From Vibrio echinoideorum (GTDB taxonomy: Bacteria; Pseudomonadota; Gammaproteobacteria; Enterobacterales; Vibrionaceae), in the NCBI RefSeq assembly GCF_024347455.1, contig NZ_AP025483.1:434001-498000 (forward strand): 64,000 bases of DNA. The letters run 5' to 3'. Below are positions 39,785 through 51,650 of the stretch, in pieces. Under the pieces are notes generated by a model. The model worked only from the letters and a program-made list of their open reading frames with translations, ran no database searches and was not told where the DNA came from. Within the stretch, counting starts at the first letter, position 1; every line of letters starts with the position of its first letter. Made by a program: the position numbers and the translations under genes.

Positions 39785-40207
39785 CTAAGAATATTGTGCT
39801 TCAAACCAACTTTCTAAAATAACAACGGCAGATTGGTTATCGACATTGCCTTTACTTAGCGCTTTGTAGCCACCCATTTCAAATAGATCCGCTCTTGCTT
39901 CTGTTGTTGAGAGCCTTTCATCGTGTAGCTCAACATCCACACCAAAGCGACCTTTGAGGCGATTGGCGAACTTTTTTGCTCTAGGGGTAATAGCTGCTAA
40001 ATCTTTACCATGAAGGTCTGTAGGTAAGCCTACAACGATAAGGTTTGGTAGCCACTCTTTGATTTGCTTTTCAATATCATCCCAGTTTGGGATGCCATCT
40101 TTAGCTTTGAAGGCTTTTAAAGGGCTTGCTGTGCCCGTAATTTCTTGTCCTATCGCGCTACCGATACTTTTTGTACCGTAGTCAAATGCCATAATTGTTC
40201 GTGACAT
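39785..40207 (-). CDS. ruvX: RuvX/YqgF RNase H-fold nuclease
   Basis: A 140-aa YqgF-family protein, called putative Holliday junction resolvase and implicated in 16S rRNA 5'-end maturation. It shows [15 protein letters not shown] with the first acidic residue, [10 protein letters not shown] and DERLSTTEA. Follows yqgE on the minus strand, the usual order. Confidence 0.95.
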   Translation of the reverse strand: MSRTIMAFDYGTKSIGSAIGQEITGTASPLKAFKAKDGIPNWDDIEKQIKEWLPNLIVVGLPTDLHGKDLAAITPRAKKFANRLKGRFGVDVELHDERLSTTEARADLFEMGGYKALSKGNVDNQSAVVILESWFEAQYS

Positions 40208-40254
40208 AGAGGTTCCAGAGTTAAATTAAGTAGGTTCGTGTATGTGTGTTGATT

Positions 40255-40818
40255 CTAGGAGTGACCCGCGTCAGCTGAAAGCTGCGCTGCATTAATACCG
40301 AGCATCTGTACGGCCATTTTCCAGCGGTCTGAAATTGGCGTGTCGAAGATAACCTTGGGATCGGCTTCAACGGTTAGCCATGAGTTTTCAGTAAGCTCGG
40401 TTTCTAGTTGTCCAGGTTCCCAACCGGCATAGCCCAATGCAACCAAGTAATTCATTGGCTCATCTTCAGTTCCAAGCACGGTAAGAATATCTTTAGAAGT
40501 AGTCACTGAAATTTGGTCAGTCATGTTGATGCTAGATTGATAGTTGCCTTTAGGCTTATGTAAAATAAAGCCTCGGTCTTCAGCAACGGGCCCACCATTT
40601 AATACTGGCTTTTCTAAGCTAGCTTGATTGGATTTTGGATGCACTGAGCCTATCTCGACTTGATCGAGCATTTTCCCAACCGTGACATCAATAGGTGCAT
40701 TGATCATTAAACCCATTGCACCTTCATCGTTGTGTTCACAAAGGTAAATCACCGAGTTTTGAAAGTATGGGTCTTTCATTCCGGGCATAGCGACCAGAAA
40801 GTGGTTCGTTAAATTCAT
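40255..40818 (-). CDS. yqgE: YqgE/AlgH family protein
   Basis: A 187-aa DUF179 protein, function not established (AlgH in Pseudomonas affects alginate regulation). [20 protein letters not shown] and [12 protein letters not shown] are family marks. Strong site aggagg before the ATG. Between gshB and ruvX. Confidence 0.95.
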   Translation of the reverse strand: MNLTNHFLVAMPGMKDPYFQNSVIYLCEHNDEGAMGLMINAPIDVTVGKMLDQVEIGSVHPKSNQASLEKPVLNGGPVAEDRGFILHKPKGNYQSSINMTDQISVTTSKDILTVLGTEDEPMNYLVALGYAGWEPGQLETELTENSWLTVEADPKVIFDTPISDRWKMAVQMLGINAAQLSADAGHS

Positions 40819-40850
40819 AGAGCCTCCTGCCAGTGTGTTCCCAGTAAAGG

Positions 40851-40877
40851 AAAAAGAGCGGCGTAATGCCGCTCATT
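40851..40877 (-). terminator. terminator of gshB
   Basis: GAGCGGC-N5-GCCGCTC hairpin with a T-run on the minus strand, between gshB and yqgE. Confidence 0.85.
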
Positions 40878-40935
40878 GATTCTGTGCCTAGATACTTCGG
40901 TGTTTACGAATAGCTAAGGCTTTCTTTAGTTTAGG

Positions 40936-41886
40936 CTATTTTGCTTTAACGCGACGCTCGATTGCATCCATTAATTTACCCGTTACCGAAATATCAAAAG
41001 CAGCTTCAATTTCACGGATACAAGTCGGGCTAGTCACGTTAATTTCCGTCAGTTTGTCGCCAATAACATCAAGTCCAACAAAGGTTAAGCCTTTCTCTTT
41101 TAGTGCTGGAGCAACTGCTCGTGCAATAGCCCAGTCAGTCTCACTTAAAGGACGAGCTTCACCAGTACCACCTGCAGCAAGGTTACCTCGTGTTTCTCCC
41201 TTTGCAGGAATTCGCGCTAGGCAGTAAGGCATTGGCTCACCATCAACGACAAGAATACGTTTGTCACCGTTGCTGATGTCAGGAACAAAGGTTTGTGCCA
41301 TTGCGTAGTTTTGACCGTGGTTAGTCAAAGTTTCAATGATGACTGATACGTTTGGATCGCCTTCCTTCACGCGGAAGATAGAAGCACCGCCCATACCATC
41401 AAGAGGTTTGAGGATTATATCCCCATGCTTTTCACGGAACGCTTTAATCTTTTCCGCTTTACGAGTTACGATTGTTGTCGGCGTGAGTTCTGGGAACCAG
41501 GCCGTGAATAGTTTCTCGTTACAGTCACGTAGGCTTTGAGGTTTGTTAACGATCAATGCTCCGTTCTCTTCAGCACGCTCAAGAATGTAAGTCGCGTAAA
41601 TGTATTCAGTATCAAACGGAGGATCTTTACGCATCAGTACCGCATCTAAATCAGATAGTGCAATAGTCTGTTCTGATTTGAACTCGTACCAACCGTTTGG
41701 GTCTTCTTTTAATTCAACAACCTTAGTGTCAGCAATGGCTACGCCTTGATCTAAATGTAGATCATCCATTTCCATGTAATGGATTTCGTAGCCACGACTT
41801 TGAGCTTCAAGCATCATGGCAAAGCTAGAGTCTTTTTTGATGTTAATGGATGAAATTGGATCCATTACGATGCCAAGTTTGATCAT
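40936..41886 (-). CDS. gshB: glutathione synthetase
   Basis: A 316-aa ATP-grasp ligase joining gamma-glutamylcysteine and glycine. It shows the N-terminal GIVMDPI...KDSSFAMMLEA, the ATP-grasp glycine-rich LKPLDGMGGASIFR, and the C-terminal EINVTSPTCIREIE. An AGGAG site precedes the ATG. Downstream of rsmE by 9 nt, so co-transcribed. Confidence 0.97.
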   Translation of the reverse strand: MIKLGIVMDPISSINIKKDSSFAMMLEAQSRGYEIHYMEMDDLHLDQGVAIADTKVVELKEDPNGWYEFKSEQTIALSDLDAVLMRKDPPFDTEYIYATYILERAEENGALIVNKPQSLRDCNEKLFTAWFPELTPTTIVTRKAEKIKAFREKHGDIILKPLDGMGGASIFRVKEGDPNVSVIIETLTNHGQNYAMAQTFVPDISNGDKRILVVDGEPMPYCLARIPAKGETRGNLAAGGTGEARPLSETDWAIARAVAPALKEKGLTFVGLDVIGDKLTEINVTSPTCIREIEAAFDISVTGKLMDAIERRVKAK

Positions 41887-41895
41887 TTTTTTCTC

Positions 41896-42627
41896 CTAGC
41901 CTAGATCGCCAAAACGGACTTGTAAGGCAGTAATTGCGGTTAGAGCTGCTGTCTCGGTACGAAGTACACGTGGACCGAGTAACGTCTCTTCAAATTTGTA
42001 TTGTTCTGTCATGCCGATCTCTTCAGCTGACAACCCACCTTCAGGACCGATCAATAGGCGCACCTTACTGATCGGCTCTGGAAGGGTATTAATTGAGTAT
42101 TTTGCACGAGGATGCAGGTTTAGCTTTAATGCTTCACTGGGTTCGCTGCACCACTCTTCAAGTTGCATGATTGGGCGAATAACTGGAACCGTATTACGGC
42201 CAGACTGCTCACATGCCGCGATAGCAATCTTTTGCCACTGTGCGAGCTTTTTCTCGAAACGTTTAGTATCAAGCTTAACGCCACAGCGCTCTGAAATCAG
42301 AGGAGTAATGGTGTTCACACCAAGCTCTACCGATTTTTGAATTGTGAATTCCATTTTATCGCCACGTGAAATCACTTGGCCTAAATGTAAGTCTAACGGT
42401 GATTCGCTGCTGCGCTCCACGCGTTCAGTAATATCAACGGTCACATTCTTCTTTGATACTTCTGCAATGGTTGCTGGAAATTCAGCGCCGCTGCCATCAA
42501 ATAGAAGTACTTCTTGGCCTTCTTTCATGCGAAGGACACGACCAACATGACCCGCGGCATCTTCGCCTAAAGCGAGGGAACCTAACTGATGAATGCGTTC
42601 TGGGTGATGGATACGAGGAATTCTCAT
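41896..42627 (-). CDS. rsmE: 16S rRNA (uracil-1498-N3)-methyltransferase
   Basis: A 243-aa SPOUT-class methyltransferase. An N-terminal PUA-like domain ([19 protein letters not shown]) is followed by the knotted SAM site [13 protein letters not shown] and [14 protein letters not shown] at the C terminus. Upstream of gshB as in E. coli. Confidence 0.96.
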   Translation of the reverse strand: MRIPRIHHPERIHQLGSLALGEDAAGHVGRVLRMKEGQEVLLFDGSGAEFPATIAEVSKKNVTVDITERVERSSESPLDLHLGQVISRGDKMEFTIQKSVELGVNTITPLISERCGVKLDTKRFEKKLAQWQKIAIAACEQSGRNTVPVIRPIMQLEEWCSEPSEALKLNLHPRAKYSINTLPEPISKVRLLIGPEGGLSAEEIGMTEQYKFEETLLGPRVLRTETAALTAITALQVRFGDLG

Positions 42628-42787
42628 GCTGGTAAACCTATAAATATGTTCATTTGGGTATTTTTATCTCTGCCTAACATGGATGCTTTTAACTGAAAAA
42701 ACAAGGGTAGAGCAAGAGTTTCAAGGGCAATTCTGAAACTCCTGTTTGAGATGGAGGCAATTGGAGATGTTGCTTGCCTGAGTTGTG

Positions 42788-43519
42788 CTATTTACAAGCA
42801 GGGAAAACAAATGGGTTGTGATTACCTTGAATCGCATAGATTCGTTGATCACGGGTACATTCCCACTTGTCGACAGGGAATTGTTTGTTCCACGCCATCA
42901 TCAGGTTGGTTTGTTGCTTAGATAGCTTGAAACCATATTCTTGGCTCATATAAAGGTAAGTACGCGCGATAGAACCTTTTGCTCTGTCGGGTGGCATCAC
43001 TTTACGTTGTTTGAAGTTGACCTGCATTTCACACTGACCATAGCTCACGCCATCCATTCCATTCCATTGACTGAAATTGTAGTTCGAGCGGTCGCCGTTT
43101 ACTTCTCCAATCGCAGGCGTCAGGTTATGAAGATCCGCTTCCATTGACTTAAATATCTTGTCATTTCGAGTGCAATTTTTACGTCCGCCATCTTGCCAGC
43201 ACTGACGCTGGTGGCCAAATTGCCAAGCTGGGACGACATGTTCCCACTCAATACGGGAAGCTCGCTTTTGTTGTTTTCTCACTTGATAACCACAGCCGTT
43301 CAGATCTGGGATACCTTTCTTTTTGTCTTTCCAAGTGATGTCACAGCCACAATAAAATGAAGTAGGGTGATCGAGATAAATCTTTACTGCTTCCTTTTTT
43401 GCTTTCGAGAATGAACTAGGCGGGGCGGCGAAAACACTTTGGGTTACCAGTAGGCCAAATACTATTGATAAGTAAAAAGACACCAGTAGGCCAAATGATT
43501 TTGGAGTGGTTTTTTGCAT
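42788..43519 (-). CDS. endA: endonuclease I, secreted/periplasmic DNase
   Basis: A 243-aa nuclease of the EndA/Vvn family, which cuts DNA in the periplasm or outside the cell. An N-terminal signal peptide (about 1-32, ending QSVFAAPP) is followed by the mature enzyme with the catalytic [11 protein letters not shown] and [20 protein letters not shown], and conserved cysteines (FYCGC, CGY, QCWQ, CTR). The ATG at 43519 is chosen because it starts directly at a signal peptide; a GTG at 43561 would add 14 residues. The signal sequence contains a repeated FGLLV segment. Confidence 0.93.
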   Translation of the reverse strand: MQKTTPKSFGLLVSFYLSIVFGLLVTQSVFAAPPSSFSKAKKEAVKIYLDHPTSFYCGCDITWKDKKKGIPDLNGCGYQVRKQQKRASRIEWEHVVPAWQFGHQRQCWQDGGRKNCTRNDKIFKSMEADLHNLTPAIGEVNGDRSNYNFSQWNGMDGVSYGQCEMQVNFKQRKVMPPDRAKGSIARTYLYMSQEYGFKLSKQQTNLMMAWNKQFPVDKWECTRDQRIYAIQGNHNPFVFPACK

Positions 43520-43616
43520 AGAAAAAGACTGATAAAAGTATGATGAATACCAGTCTAGCACTCAAATGTTAGTTCTCTCTATTACATTTACTCGAGGTAT
43601 CTTGTGATCTTAATGC

Positions 43617-44117
43617 TTAGCTTAATTGAAGGCCGGTAAACGCTAAGGTTTGTTGGCATTGTTGGCAACGATAAGTCGATTGGTTGCGGATAACTTTGTT
43701 GTGTCGTCTTATCGACAGAGGATAAGTCGTGCAATCACAACGGTACTCAAAAGTTTTTCCCTGCACTGAGGTGATTTCCAAGCTGTGGGTCGTTTTGGCA
43801 GGTACGTTAAATACCTTCTCCATTACGTATTTCCATTCATTGCCATGAGGCCTAACTCGTCCGAATACCTGGTGTGTGATCAGGTGCGCGAGCTCATGAG
43901 GCACGACTTCGTTAATAAAGGCGTCTTCATTTTCGTTGAATAACACTTGGTTGAGTTTTATCTCGTTTAACTGAAGGTAGGCTTTTCCTGCCGCTTTACC
44001 TCTTAACTTGTAAGTGATGGTCGGGCATGGGAATTCGCGTGAGAAATGTTGGTTAGCGACGATTAAGCACTCTGCTAATTTCTTGTTTGCTCGGTGTTGT
44101 TGCGGGGTGTATGACAA
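43617..44117 (-). CDS. sprT: SprT family zinc metalloprotease-like protein
   Basis: A 166-aa SprT-like protein. Zinc protease motif HELAH (74-78) in VVPHELAHLITHQVFGRVRPHG, then a C-terminal zinc-ribbon (CDC...CQQCQQ). Starts at TTG (44117) with ggagtg 7 nt upstream. Upstream of endA, the enteric order. Cellular role unclear. Confidence 0.93.
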   Translation of the reverse strand: MSYTPQQHRANKKLAECLIVANQHFSREFPCPTITYKLRGKAAGKAYLQLNEIKLNQVLFNENEDAFINEVVPHELAHLITHQVFGRVRPHGNEWKYVMEKVFNVPAKTTHSLEITSVQGKTFEYRCDCTTYPLSIRRHNKVIRNQSTYRCQQCQQTLAFTGLQLS

Positions 44118-44134
44118 GCGAGTTCACTCCAGAT

Positions 44135-44166
44135 AAAAGGCCTCAGCATTTACGCTAAGGCCTCAT
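44135..44166 (-). terminator. terminator of the DUF2189 gene
   Basis: AGGCCT-AGC / GCT-AGGCCT hairpin with a T-run on the minus strand between the DUF2189 gene and sprT. Confidence 0.75.
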
Positions 44167-44196
44167 AATAACATTGCTCGTCGAACTCTCTACGAT

Positions 44197-44994
44197 TTAA
44201 ACGTGATGTTTCTTCTTGATGATTTCATGATAAGCGTGCCAAGTCCCATACCCGAGTAACGGCATAGTCACGATCATACCGATGCCGTAGGTAGCAAAGC
44301 CCACCAGAATACCAGCACAAATAATACTCGCCCATACGACCATTGCGGGGATGTTCGATTTCACGGCATTAAAGCTAGTGAAAATCGCACTCATCACGTC
44401 AACACGTCTCTCCATCATTAATGGAATTGAAAAGGCCGAGATACTGAATATTAAGCTGGCGATGACCAAGCCAATCACTGAACCTGTAATCAGGAAGGGA
44501 GCAAACTCAGTTAATGGCGCACCTTGGACCGATGGGTACAGCGCGTGTAGTAATGCGGCTATTCGCATCCAGAAAATCATTGCGACCATTAAGACAATTG
44601 CAAAGGCCCATTGGTGAGTTGAGTTTCGTGTAATAGCTCTCATTGAGTGCAACAGGCTAGCATTGTGTCCTTTTTCTCTTTCCCAGCTTGCGTCATACAA
44701 GCCTAGAGCAAGAAACGGCCCAATCAACATGTATACGATTAAGCTTGGCATCACGACTAAGTGCGTCCCTTGCCATTGGACAAGTTGAACAATCGCGATG
44801 GCCGCTGCCATAAAGCATAGTCCGTAGAATGCACTAATTAAAGGCATTTTGACTAAGTCATGCAGGGCTAGAGACAGCCAATGAAAGGGTGCCGAAATAC
44901 TAATTTGGTTACAAGGGATGGTTCGAGCGTAATCTTGATCGCTGACCTTGTCTTTTTTATCGTTCAGTTCCGATGGGTGCACGGTACGAGGCAT
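44197..44994 (-). CDS. DUF2189 domain membrane protein
   Basis: A 265-aa inner-membrane protein with about six hydrophobic segments after a polar N terminus of about 35 residues. The arrangement and segments such as LIGPFLALGLYDASWERE and MMERRVDVMSAIFTSFNAVKSN fit DUF2189, function unknown. Single gene; its own promoter and terminator. Confidence 0.85.
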   Translation of the reverse strand: MPRTVHPSELNDKKDKVSDQDYARTIPCNQISISAPFHWLSLALHDLVKMPLISAFYGLCFMAAAIAIVQLVQWQGTHLVVMPSLIVYMLIGPFLALGLYDASWEREKGHNASLLHSMRAITRNSTHQWAFAIVLMVAMIFWMRIAALLHALYPSVQGAPLTEFAPFLITGSVIGLVIASLIFSISAFSIPLMMERRVDVMSAIFTSFNAVKSNIPAMVVWASIICAGILVGFATYGIGMIVTMPLLGYGTWHAYHEIIKKKHHV

Positions 44995-45307
44995 ATATCC
45001 CCCTAGTTAAATAACGTCCTAGTTATAATTCCATAAAGCTCAGTGGTGTGGTTTACATGAGAGTTATGGTGTAGAGCTAAATCGCTCGAATCGTCCTAGT
45101 TATTGCTCTAGCGTTCACTTAACTATTGATATAAGGCTTAACTACATTGGGGCTAAATGTGAGCTTGATCCTCTAGGAGTTACCTTAACTATTGTCAGTA
45201 GTGTTGGAAAACACAAATTATCGAACGCTTTTTATACTTTGTGGTTAACGGTAAAGAAGACTGGTAGAGGGTGTTGTGGGGTGAAGAGGGTAGGTAAGTA
45301 CATAAAA
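44995..45307. other. noncoding gap
   Basis: About 310 bases between the DUF2189 gene start and the metK terminator. Only the DUF2189 promoter is expected here; nothing else seen. Confidence 0.5.
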
Positions 45308-45340
45308 ATAAAGCCCTTACTTAAGAAGCAAGGGCTTTAA
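45308..45340 (-). terminator. metK terminator
   Basis: AAAGCCCTT-N-AAGGGCTTT stem (13 bp with one mismatch) with a T-run on the minus strand, about 25 nt past the metK stop. Confidence 0.88.
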
Positions 45341-45363
45341 AGAAACAAATTACAGTGGCTAAA

Positions 45364-46518
45364 TTATTTTAGGCCAGCGAAGTCTGCAAGGATTGCTGCT
45401 TTGTCTGTCGCTTCCCAAGGGAATTCTTCACGACCGAAGTGACCGTATGCTGCAGTCTGCTTGTAGATAGGCTGAAGAAGGTTCAGCATTTCTTGAAGAC
45501 CGTATGGACGTAGGTCGAAGTGTTGACGAACCGCTTCAATGATGATTTCGTGAGCTACTTTCTCAGTACCAAACGTTTCAACCATGATAGATGTTGGATC
45601 CGCAACACCGATAGCGTAAGACAGTTGAATCTCACAGCGATCAGCCATGCCAGCAGCAACGATGTTTTTCGCAACATAACGAGCTGCGTAAGCTGCAGAA
45701 CGGTCAACTTTTGATGGATCTTTACCTGAGAACGCACCGCCACCGTGGCGAGCTGCGCCGCCGTAGGTATCAACGATGATCTTACGACCAGTTAGACCAC
45801 AGTCACCCATTGGGCCACCGATTACGAAACGGCCTGTTGGGTTGATGAAGAAGTTAGTGTCTTTGTTGATCCACTCAGCAGGAAGTACTGGCTTGATGAT
45901 CTCTTCCATTACCGCTTCACGTAGGTCTGGCGTTGTTACTGAATCACAGTGTTGAGTCGAAAGAACAACAGCGTCGATACCAACAATCTTACCTTGGTCG
46001 TACTGGAACGTTACTTGAGACTTCGCATCTGGGCGAAGGAAATCAAGCTTACCGCTCTTACGTACTTCAGCTTGCTTTTTAACAAGAAGGTGAGAGTAAG
46101 TAATTGGAGCTGGCATTAGGATAGGTGTTTCGTTAGTTGCGTAACCAAACATGATACCTTGGTCGCCTGCGCCTTGATCTTTAGGGTCTGCTTTATCAAC
46201 ACCTTGGTTGATATCTGGAGACTGCTTACCAATGGTGTTTAGTACAGCACAAGAGTTAGCGTCAAAGCCCATGTCAGAATGAACGTAACCAATTTCACGT
46301 ACTGTTTCACGAGTGATTTCTTCGATATCAACCCATGCAGACGTTGTTACTTCACCGCCAACCATAACCATACCGGTCTTAACGTAAGTCTCACAAGCAA
46401 CACGTGCTTTTGGATCTTGTTCCAAGATGGCATCAAGAACAGCATCAGAGATTTGGTCTGCAATTTTATCTGGATGGCCTTCTGAAACAGATTCAGAAGT
46501 GAATAGGTGCTTAGCCAT
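45364..46518 (-). CDS. metK: S-adenosylmethionine synthetase
   Basis: A 384-aa enzyme making SAM from ATP and methionine. [17 protein letters not shown], the [15 protein letters not shown] loop and [19 protein letters not shown] are present. The ATG at 46518 has ggagc 6 nt upstream and gives the family length; a longer frame from 46548 is unlikely. Divergent from tkt. Confidence 0.97.
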   Translation of the reverse strand: MAKHLFTSESVSEGHPDKIADQISDAVLDAILEQDPKARVACETYVKTGMVMVGGEVTTSAWVDIEEITRETVREIGYVHSDMGFDANSCAVLNTIGKQSPDINQGVDKADPKDQGAGDQGIMFGYATNETPILMPAPITYSHLLVKKQAEVRKSGKLDFLRPDAKSQVTFQYDQGKIVGIDAVVLSTQHCDSVTTPDLREAVMEEIIKPVLPAEWINKDTNFFINPTGRFVIGGPMGDCGLTGRKIIVDTYGGAARHGGGAFSGKDPSKVDRSAAYAARYVAKNIVAAGMADRCEIQLSYAIGVADPTSIMVETFGTEKVAHEIIIEAVRQHFDLRPYGLQEMLNLLQPIYKQTAAYGHFGREEFPWEATDKAAILADFAGLK

Positions 46519-46897
46519 GAGAGCTCCACTTTTAGTTTTTGGGTGCAAATAGTTTTTAGTTGCAAATAGTTAAATGCAAATAATTTTAGGCGTCGCAAGC
46601 TAGGAAGCGCCGCCATTAAATACAGTATATTTTGTAGGTGTTTCTACATCTAGACGGCTATTCTAAATTCCAGCGGTCGAATTACAAGCTCTTTTTTATG
46701 ATATGTCATAACTAAACGTTTGCGTGTCGGTTGAGATCAGCTGTTACCAAGTGACGTAAATGTTCGAAAATTGCGAAAAATGACCGTTAAAATGCCAGTA
46801 AAACGTTTGCAGTCACTAAAGTCGTTTGAGAGAATACCCGCGCTAATAAAAATGAAAACTTTAGCATCAATCTCTTTTTTAAATCGCTTATGTACTC
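46519..46897. other. metK / tkt divergent intergenic region
   Basis: About 380 AT-rich bases that must carry the promoters of both metK (minus) and tkt (plus). No riboswitch-like structure or gene was recognised. Confidence 0.5.
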
Positions 46898-46907
46898 AGG
46901 AGCAGAC

Positions 46908-48902
46908 ATGCCTTCTCGTAAAGATCTAGCCAATGCAATTCGCGCACTTAGCATGGATGGCGTTCAACAAGCAAATTCAGGCCACCCTGGCGCACCTATG
47001 GGTATGGCTGACATCGCTGAAGTTCTTTGGCGTGGTCACTTGAACCACAACCCATCAAACCCAGAGTGGGCTGACCGCGACCGTTTTATCCTGTCTAACG
47101 GCCATGGTTCAATGTTGATTTACTCTCTGCTTCATCTTGCAGGTTACGAGCTTTCAATTGAAGACCTTAAGAATTTCCGTCAACTGCACTCTAAGACTCC
47201 TGGTCACCCAGAGTACGGTTACGCTCCTGGTATCGAAACGACTACTGGTCCTCTAGGTCAAGGCATTACCAACGCTGTTGGTATGGCGATGGCTGAGAAA
47301 GCACTTGCGGCACAGTTCAACAAAGAAGGCCACGACATCGTAGACCACTACACTTATGCATTCATGGGTGATGGCTGTCTGATGGAAGGTATCTCTCACG
47401 AAGCATGTTCTCTAGCCGGTACGCTAGGTCTTGGTAAGCTAGTTGCTTTCTGGGATGACAACGGTATCTCTATCGATGGCGAAGTTGAAGGTTGGTTCTC
47501 TGACGATACACCTAAGCGTTTTGAAGCTTACGGCTGGCACGTAATCCCGGCCGTTGATGGTCACGACTCTGATGCTATCAACGCGGCTATCGAAGCAGCT
47601 AAAGCGGATCCTCGTCCAACACTTATCTGTACTAAAACTATTATCGGTTTTGGTTCTCCAAACAAAGCGGGTACGCACGATTGTCACGGTGCTCCACTAG
47701 GTGCTGATGAAATCACAGCAACTAAAGCAGCGCTAGGTTGGGAACACGGTCCTTTCGAAATCCCAGCGGATATCGCAGCTGAGTGGAATGCGAAAGAAGC
47801 AGGCGCAGCGAAAGAAGCAGCGTGGAATGCTAAGTTTGACGCATACGCAGCTGCTCACCCAGAGCTAGCAACAGAATTCAAACGTCGTACTAACGGCGAG
47901 CTACCCGCTGAGTGGGAAGAGAAAGCATCGGCAATCATTGCTGATCTTCAAGCTAACCCAGCAAACATCGCATCACGTAAAGCATCTCAAAATGCACTAG
48001 AAGCGTTCGGTGCTATGCTACCTGAATTTATGGGCGGCTCTGCTGACCTTGCGCCTTCTAACCTGACTATGTGGTCTGGTTCTAAGTCGCTAACCGCTGA
48101 AGACTTCTCTGGTAACTACATCCACTACGGTGTACGTGAATTCGGCATGACGGCGATCATGAACGGTATGGCTCTGCACGGCGGTTTCGTACCGTACGGC
48201 GCAACGTTCCTAATGTTCATGGAATACGCTCGTAACGCTATGCGCATGGCGGCTCTGATGAAAATTCAGAACATCCAAGTTTACACTCACGATTCTATTG
48301 GTCTTGGCGAAGATGGTCCAACTCACCAACCGGTTGAGCAGATTGCTTCTCTACGTCTGACTCCAAACATGAGCACATGGCGTCCATGTGACCAAGTTGA
48401 GTCTGCAGTTGCTTGGAAACTGGCAATTGAACGTAAAGATGGCCCTTCTTCGCTTATCTTCTCTCGCCAAAACCTAGCACAACAACCTCGTGACGCAGAG
48501 CAAGTGGCTAACATCGCTAAGGGTGGCTACATCCTGAAAGATTGTGAAGGCAAGCCAGAGCTTATCCTTATCGCGACTGGTTCTGAAGTTGAACTAGCCG
48601 TTAGCGCTGCGGTTGAACTAACAGCTGAAGGCAAGAAAGTACGCGTAGTATCTATGCCTGCAACAGACGCTTTCGATAAGCAAGACGCTGAATACCGTGA
48701 GTCTGTACTTCCAGCTGACGTAACAGCACGTATTGCTGTAGAAGCTGGCATCGCTGACTTCTGGTACAAGTACGTTGGCTTCGGTGGCAAGATCATCGGT
48801 ATGACAACGTTCGGCGAATCTGCACCAGCAGGCGAGCTATTCAAGATGTTCGGTTTCACTACTGAAAATGTAGTAAACACTGCAAAAGAGCTTCTTGCTT
48901 AA
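46908..48902 (+). CDS. tkt: transketolase
   Basis: A 664-aa TPP-dependent enzyme of the pentose phosphate pathway. An N-terminal TPP domain with [12 protein letters not shown] and [13 protein letters not shown], central pyrimidine domain ([19 protein letters not shown]), [14 protein letters not shown] and a C-terminal domain. The ATG at 46908 is 5 nt after aggag. Strong biased codon use. It precedes the epd-pgk-fbaA genes. Confidence 0.97.
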   Translation: MPSRKDLANAIRALSMDGVQQANSGHPGAPMGMADIAEVLWRGHLNHNPSNPEWADRDRFILSNGHGSMLIYSLLHLAGYELSIEDLKNFRQLHSKTPGHPEYGYAPGIETTTGPLGQGITNAVGMAMAEKALAAQFNKEGHDIVDHYTYAFMGDGCLMEGISHEACSLAGTLGLGKLVAFWDDNGISIDGEVEGWFSDDTPKRFEAYGWHVIPAVDGHDSDAINAAIEAAKADPRPTLICTKTIIGFGSPNKAGTHDCHGAPLGADEITATKAALGWEHGPFEIPADIAAEWNAKEAGAAKEAAWNAKFDAYAAAHPELATEFKRRTNGELPAEWEEKASAIIADLQANPANIASRKASQNALEAFGAMLPEFMGGSADLAPSNLTMWSGSKSLTAEDFSGNYIHYGVREFGMTAIMNGMALHGGFVPYGATFLMFMEYARNAMRMAALMKIQNIQVYTHDSIGLGEDGPTHQPVEQIASLRLTPNMSTWRPCDQVESAVAWKLAIERKDGPSSLIFSRQNLAQQPRDAEQVANIAKGGYILKDCEGKPELILIATGSEVELAVSAAVELTAEGKKVRVVSMPATDAFDKQDAEYRESVLPADVTARIAVEAGIADFWYKYVGFGGKIIGMTTFGESAPAGELFKMFGFTTENVVNTAKELLA

Positions 48903-48941
48903 TCATTGATTGCTAGCCTTGTGCTAACAATGAAATGAATG

Positions 48942-48972
48942 AAAAAACCGAGCTCTAAGCTCGGTTTTTTGT
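48942..48972 (+). terminator. tkt terminator
   Basis: AAAAAACCGAGCT / AGCTCGGTTTTTT hairpin 40 nt after tkt. Confidence 0.9.
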
Positions 48973-49116
48973 ATCTGGGATTTGTTTTCACTTAGACTAA
49001 TACCTACAAGCAACAGATCAATCTGTCATAAGTAAGCTGAATTATTCAAGTAATGCCTTTTAGGTAGGATTCAGTTATCATCTGTTGCACGAAATTTTGG
49101 TTAGATGTACGGAACT

Positions 49117-50166
49117 ATGCTAAAAGTCGCGATAAACGGATTTGGAAGAATAGGGCGCAATGTATTGCGCGCTATCTATGAAAGTGGCAAAAGCCAACAA
49201 ATCAAAGTAGTAGCTGTCAATGAGCTTGCTCAGCCTGACGCTATGGCTCACCTATTACAATACGATACCAGTCACGGTCGCTTCGGTAAGAAGATCTCCA
49301 ACGATCAAGAGCACATCTATGTCCATCATGGCATTGGTGCAGAAGATAAAGGAGAGTTTGATACGATTCGTATCTTACATCTTGCTGATATTGAGTTGTT
49401 GCCTTGGCGTGACCTTGAGGTTGATATTGTTCTCGATTGTACAGGTGTTTACGGTTGTCGAGATGATGGCCTAGCGCACATTGCTGCAGGGGCAAAAAAG
49501 GTTCTGTTTTCACATCCTGGTGCGAATGACCTTGATAACACCATTATCTATGGTGTTAACCACGATACCATTGAAGCTGATCATCGAATCGTTTCTAATG
49601 GTTCATGCACCACCAACTGTATTGTTCCAATCATTAAAGTGCTTGATGATGCCTTTGGTATTGAGTCTGGTACCATCACCACGATTCACTCTTCAATGAA
49701 CGATCAGCAAGTTATCGATGCATACCATAGTGACCTTCGTCGTACTCGAGCTGCAAGCCAATCCATCATTCCGGTTGATACCAAATTGCATAAAGGTATT
49801 GAAAGGATCTTCCCGAAATTTTCTAACAAGTTCGAAGCTATATCTGTGCGTGTGCCTACGGTAAACGTAACTGCGATGGATTTAAGTGTCACAATTAATA
49901 CAAATGTGAAAGTTAATGACGTAAATCAAACCATTGTTAATGCATCCCAGTGTACATTACACAATATAGTTGACTATACTGAAGCGCCGCTCGTTTCCAT
50001 CGACTTTAATCACGATCCCCATAGCGCAATTGTTGATGGTTCACAAACTCGAGTGAGCAACGGCCACCTAGTGAAGATGCTGGTGTGGTGTGACAATGAA
50101 TGGGGCTTTGCGAACCGGATGCTGGATACGGTTCTTGCAATGCAAGCTTCTGAAGACAAGAAGTAA
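49117..50166 (+). CDS. epd: erythrose-4-phosphate dehydrogenase
   Basis: A 349-aa GAPDH-like enzyme that oxidises erythrose-4-phosphate for pyridoxal phosphate synthesis. Rossmann motif [14 protein letters not shown], catalytic Cys in [11 protein letters not shown], and Epd-type [19 protein letters not shown]. The ATG at 49117 gives the normal N terminus; one at 49105 would add four residues. First gene of epd-pgk-fbaA. Confidence 0.95.
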   Translation: MLKVAINGFGRIGRNVLRAIYESGKSQQIKVVAVNELAQPDAMAHLLQYDTSHGRFGKKISNDQEHIYVHHGIGAEDKGEFDTIRILHLADIELLPWRDLEVDIVLDCTGVYGCRDDGLAHIAAGAKKVLFSHPGANDLDNTIIYGVNHDTIEADHRIVSNGSCTTNCIVPIIKVLDDAFGIESGTITTIHSSMNDQQVIDAYHSDLRRTRAASQSIIPVDTKLHKGIERIFPKFSNKFEAISVRVPTVNVTAMDLSVTINTNVKVNDVNQTIVNASQCTLHNIVDYTEAPLVSIDFNHDPHSAIVDGSQTRVSNGHLVKMLVWCDNEWGFANRMLDTVLAMQASEDKK

Positions 50167-50332
50167 GACCTAGAAGCAAATGTGTGGATTATTTATTTTT
50201 TAGCTTGAAATAAATGCTAAGTGTCCACATATTATGAGTAGTTAAAGAATTACCAGTTGAATAATTTATAGGCTTAGCAGGGTTGCTGAGTTTCCAAAAC
50301 TTTATTTTTATTTAAATTTGAGAGGACAAATC

Positions 50333-51496
50333 ATGTCTGTGATCAAGATGACTGACCTGGAACTTGCAGGTAAACGCGTATTTATCCGTGCTGACCTAAA
50401 CGTACCAGTAAAAGACGGTAAAGTAACTTCAGATGCACGTATCCTTGCATCTCTACCAACTATCAAACTTTGCCTAGAAGCTGGCGCAAAAGTTATGGTT
50501 ACTTCTCACCTTGGTCGTCCTACTGAAGGCGAATACAACGAAGAGTTCTCTCTAGCTCCTGTAGTTAACTACCTAAACGACGCACTAGACTGCGAAGTTA
50601 AGCTAGCGAAAGATTACGTAAATGGTCTTGAGCTAAACGCTGGTGAACTAACTGTTCTTGAAAACGTTCGCTTTAACAAAGGCGAGAAGAAGAACGAAGA
50701 AGCACTTTCTAAGCAATACGCTGCACTATGTGACATTTTCGTGATGGACGCATTCGGTACAGCTCACCGTGCTCAAGCTTCTACTCACGGTGTTGGTACT
50801 TATGCTCCTGTAGCATGTGCTGGTCCTCTTCTAGCGGCTGAACTTGAAGCACTTGGTAAAGCAATGGACAACCCAGCTCGTCCACTAGTTGCTATTGTTG
50901 GTGGTTCTAAAGTTTCTACTAAGCTAACGGTTCTAGAGTCTCTATCTAAAATTGCTGACCAACTTGTTGTTGGTGGTGGTATTGCGAACACGTTCATCGC
51001 AGCTGAAGGCCACAATGTAGGTAAGTCTCTATACGAAAAAGACCTAGTTGAAACCGCTAAAAAGCTAATGAAAGAGTGTGCTATCCCAGTAGCAACTGAC
51101 GTTGCATGTGCTAAAGCATTCGACGAAAACGCAGAAGCTGAAATTAAGCACGTTTCTGAAGTTCAAGACGACGACATGATCTTCGACCTTGGCCCAGACT
51201 CAACTGCTGCACTAGCTGAAATCATCGGTAACGCAAAAACGATCCTTTGGAACGGCCCTGTAGGCGTATTCGAATTCAAAAACTTCGAAGCGGGCACTGC
51301 TGGTATTTCTAAAGCAATCGCTGACTCTGAAGGTTTCTCAGTAGCAGGCGGTGGTGACACGTTAGCGGCTATCGACAAGTTCGGTATTAAAGCAGATGTT
51401 TCTTACATCTCTACTGGCGGCGGCGCTTTCCTTGAGTTCGTTGAAGGTAAAGTACTTCCTGCAGTTGCGATGCTTGAAGAGCGCGCAAAAGCGTAA
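50333..51496 (+). CDS. pgk: phosphoglycerate kinase
   Basis: A 387-aa glycolytic kinase. [41 protein letters not shown] and the nucleotide site [13 protein letters not shown] are present. The ATG at 50333 is 6-8 nt after agagga. Highly biased codon use as in highly expressed genes. Confidence 0.97.
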   Translation: MSVIKMTDLELAGKRVFIRADLNVPVKDGKVTSDARILASLPTIKLCLEAGAKVMVTSHLGRPTEGEYNEEFSLAPVVNYLNDALDCEVKLAKDYVNGLELNAGELTVLENVRFNKGEKKNEEALSKQYAALCDIFVMDAFGTAHRAQASTHGVGTYAPVACAGPLLAAELEALGKAMDNPARPLVAIVGGSKVSTKLTVLESLSKIADQLVVGGGIANTFIAAEGHNVGKSLYEKDLVETAKKLMKECAIPVATDVACAKAFDENAEAEIKHVSEVQDDDMIFDLGPDSTAALAEIIGNAKTILWNGPVGVFEFKNFEAGTAGISKAIADSEGFSVAGGGDTLAAIDKFGIKADVSYISTGGGAFLEFVEGKVLPAVAMLEERAKA

Positions 51497-51502
51497 TAGA
51501 TT

Positions 51503-51534
51503 TAGAAAGGCGAGATGTGAATCTCGCCTTTTAA
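51503..51534 (+). terminator. hairpin after pgk
   Basis: AAAGGCGAGAT / ATCTCGCCTTTT stem just after pgk. It may be partly read through into fbaA, 115 nt on. Confidence 0.85.
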
Positions 51535-51650
51535 CGTTTGCGGCATATCACAGTTTTTTGCTAGAATGGCACAAGTTGTGAGCAAACGATTGCAAATTTT
51601 TAAACTTAAGTTTTTTATCTTAAAACGAATAGAATAATAGGACTATTTCC

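Noticed and set aside
41996..42340. Open frames opposite rsmE and similar long antisense frames opposite core genes
   Set aside because: They are antisense shadows of well-conserved genes and show no independent coding signs.
43447..43500. CAGTAGGCCAAAT occurring twice in endA and again, as a 17-nt match, at 56609
   Set aside because: The endA copies encode a repeated FGLLV in the signal peptide. A 17-nt match in 64 kb is near what chance allows, and no structure supports a mobile repeat.
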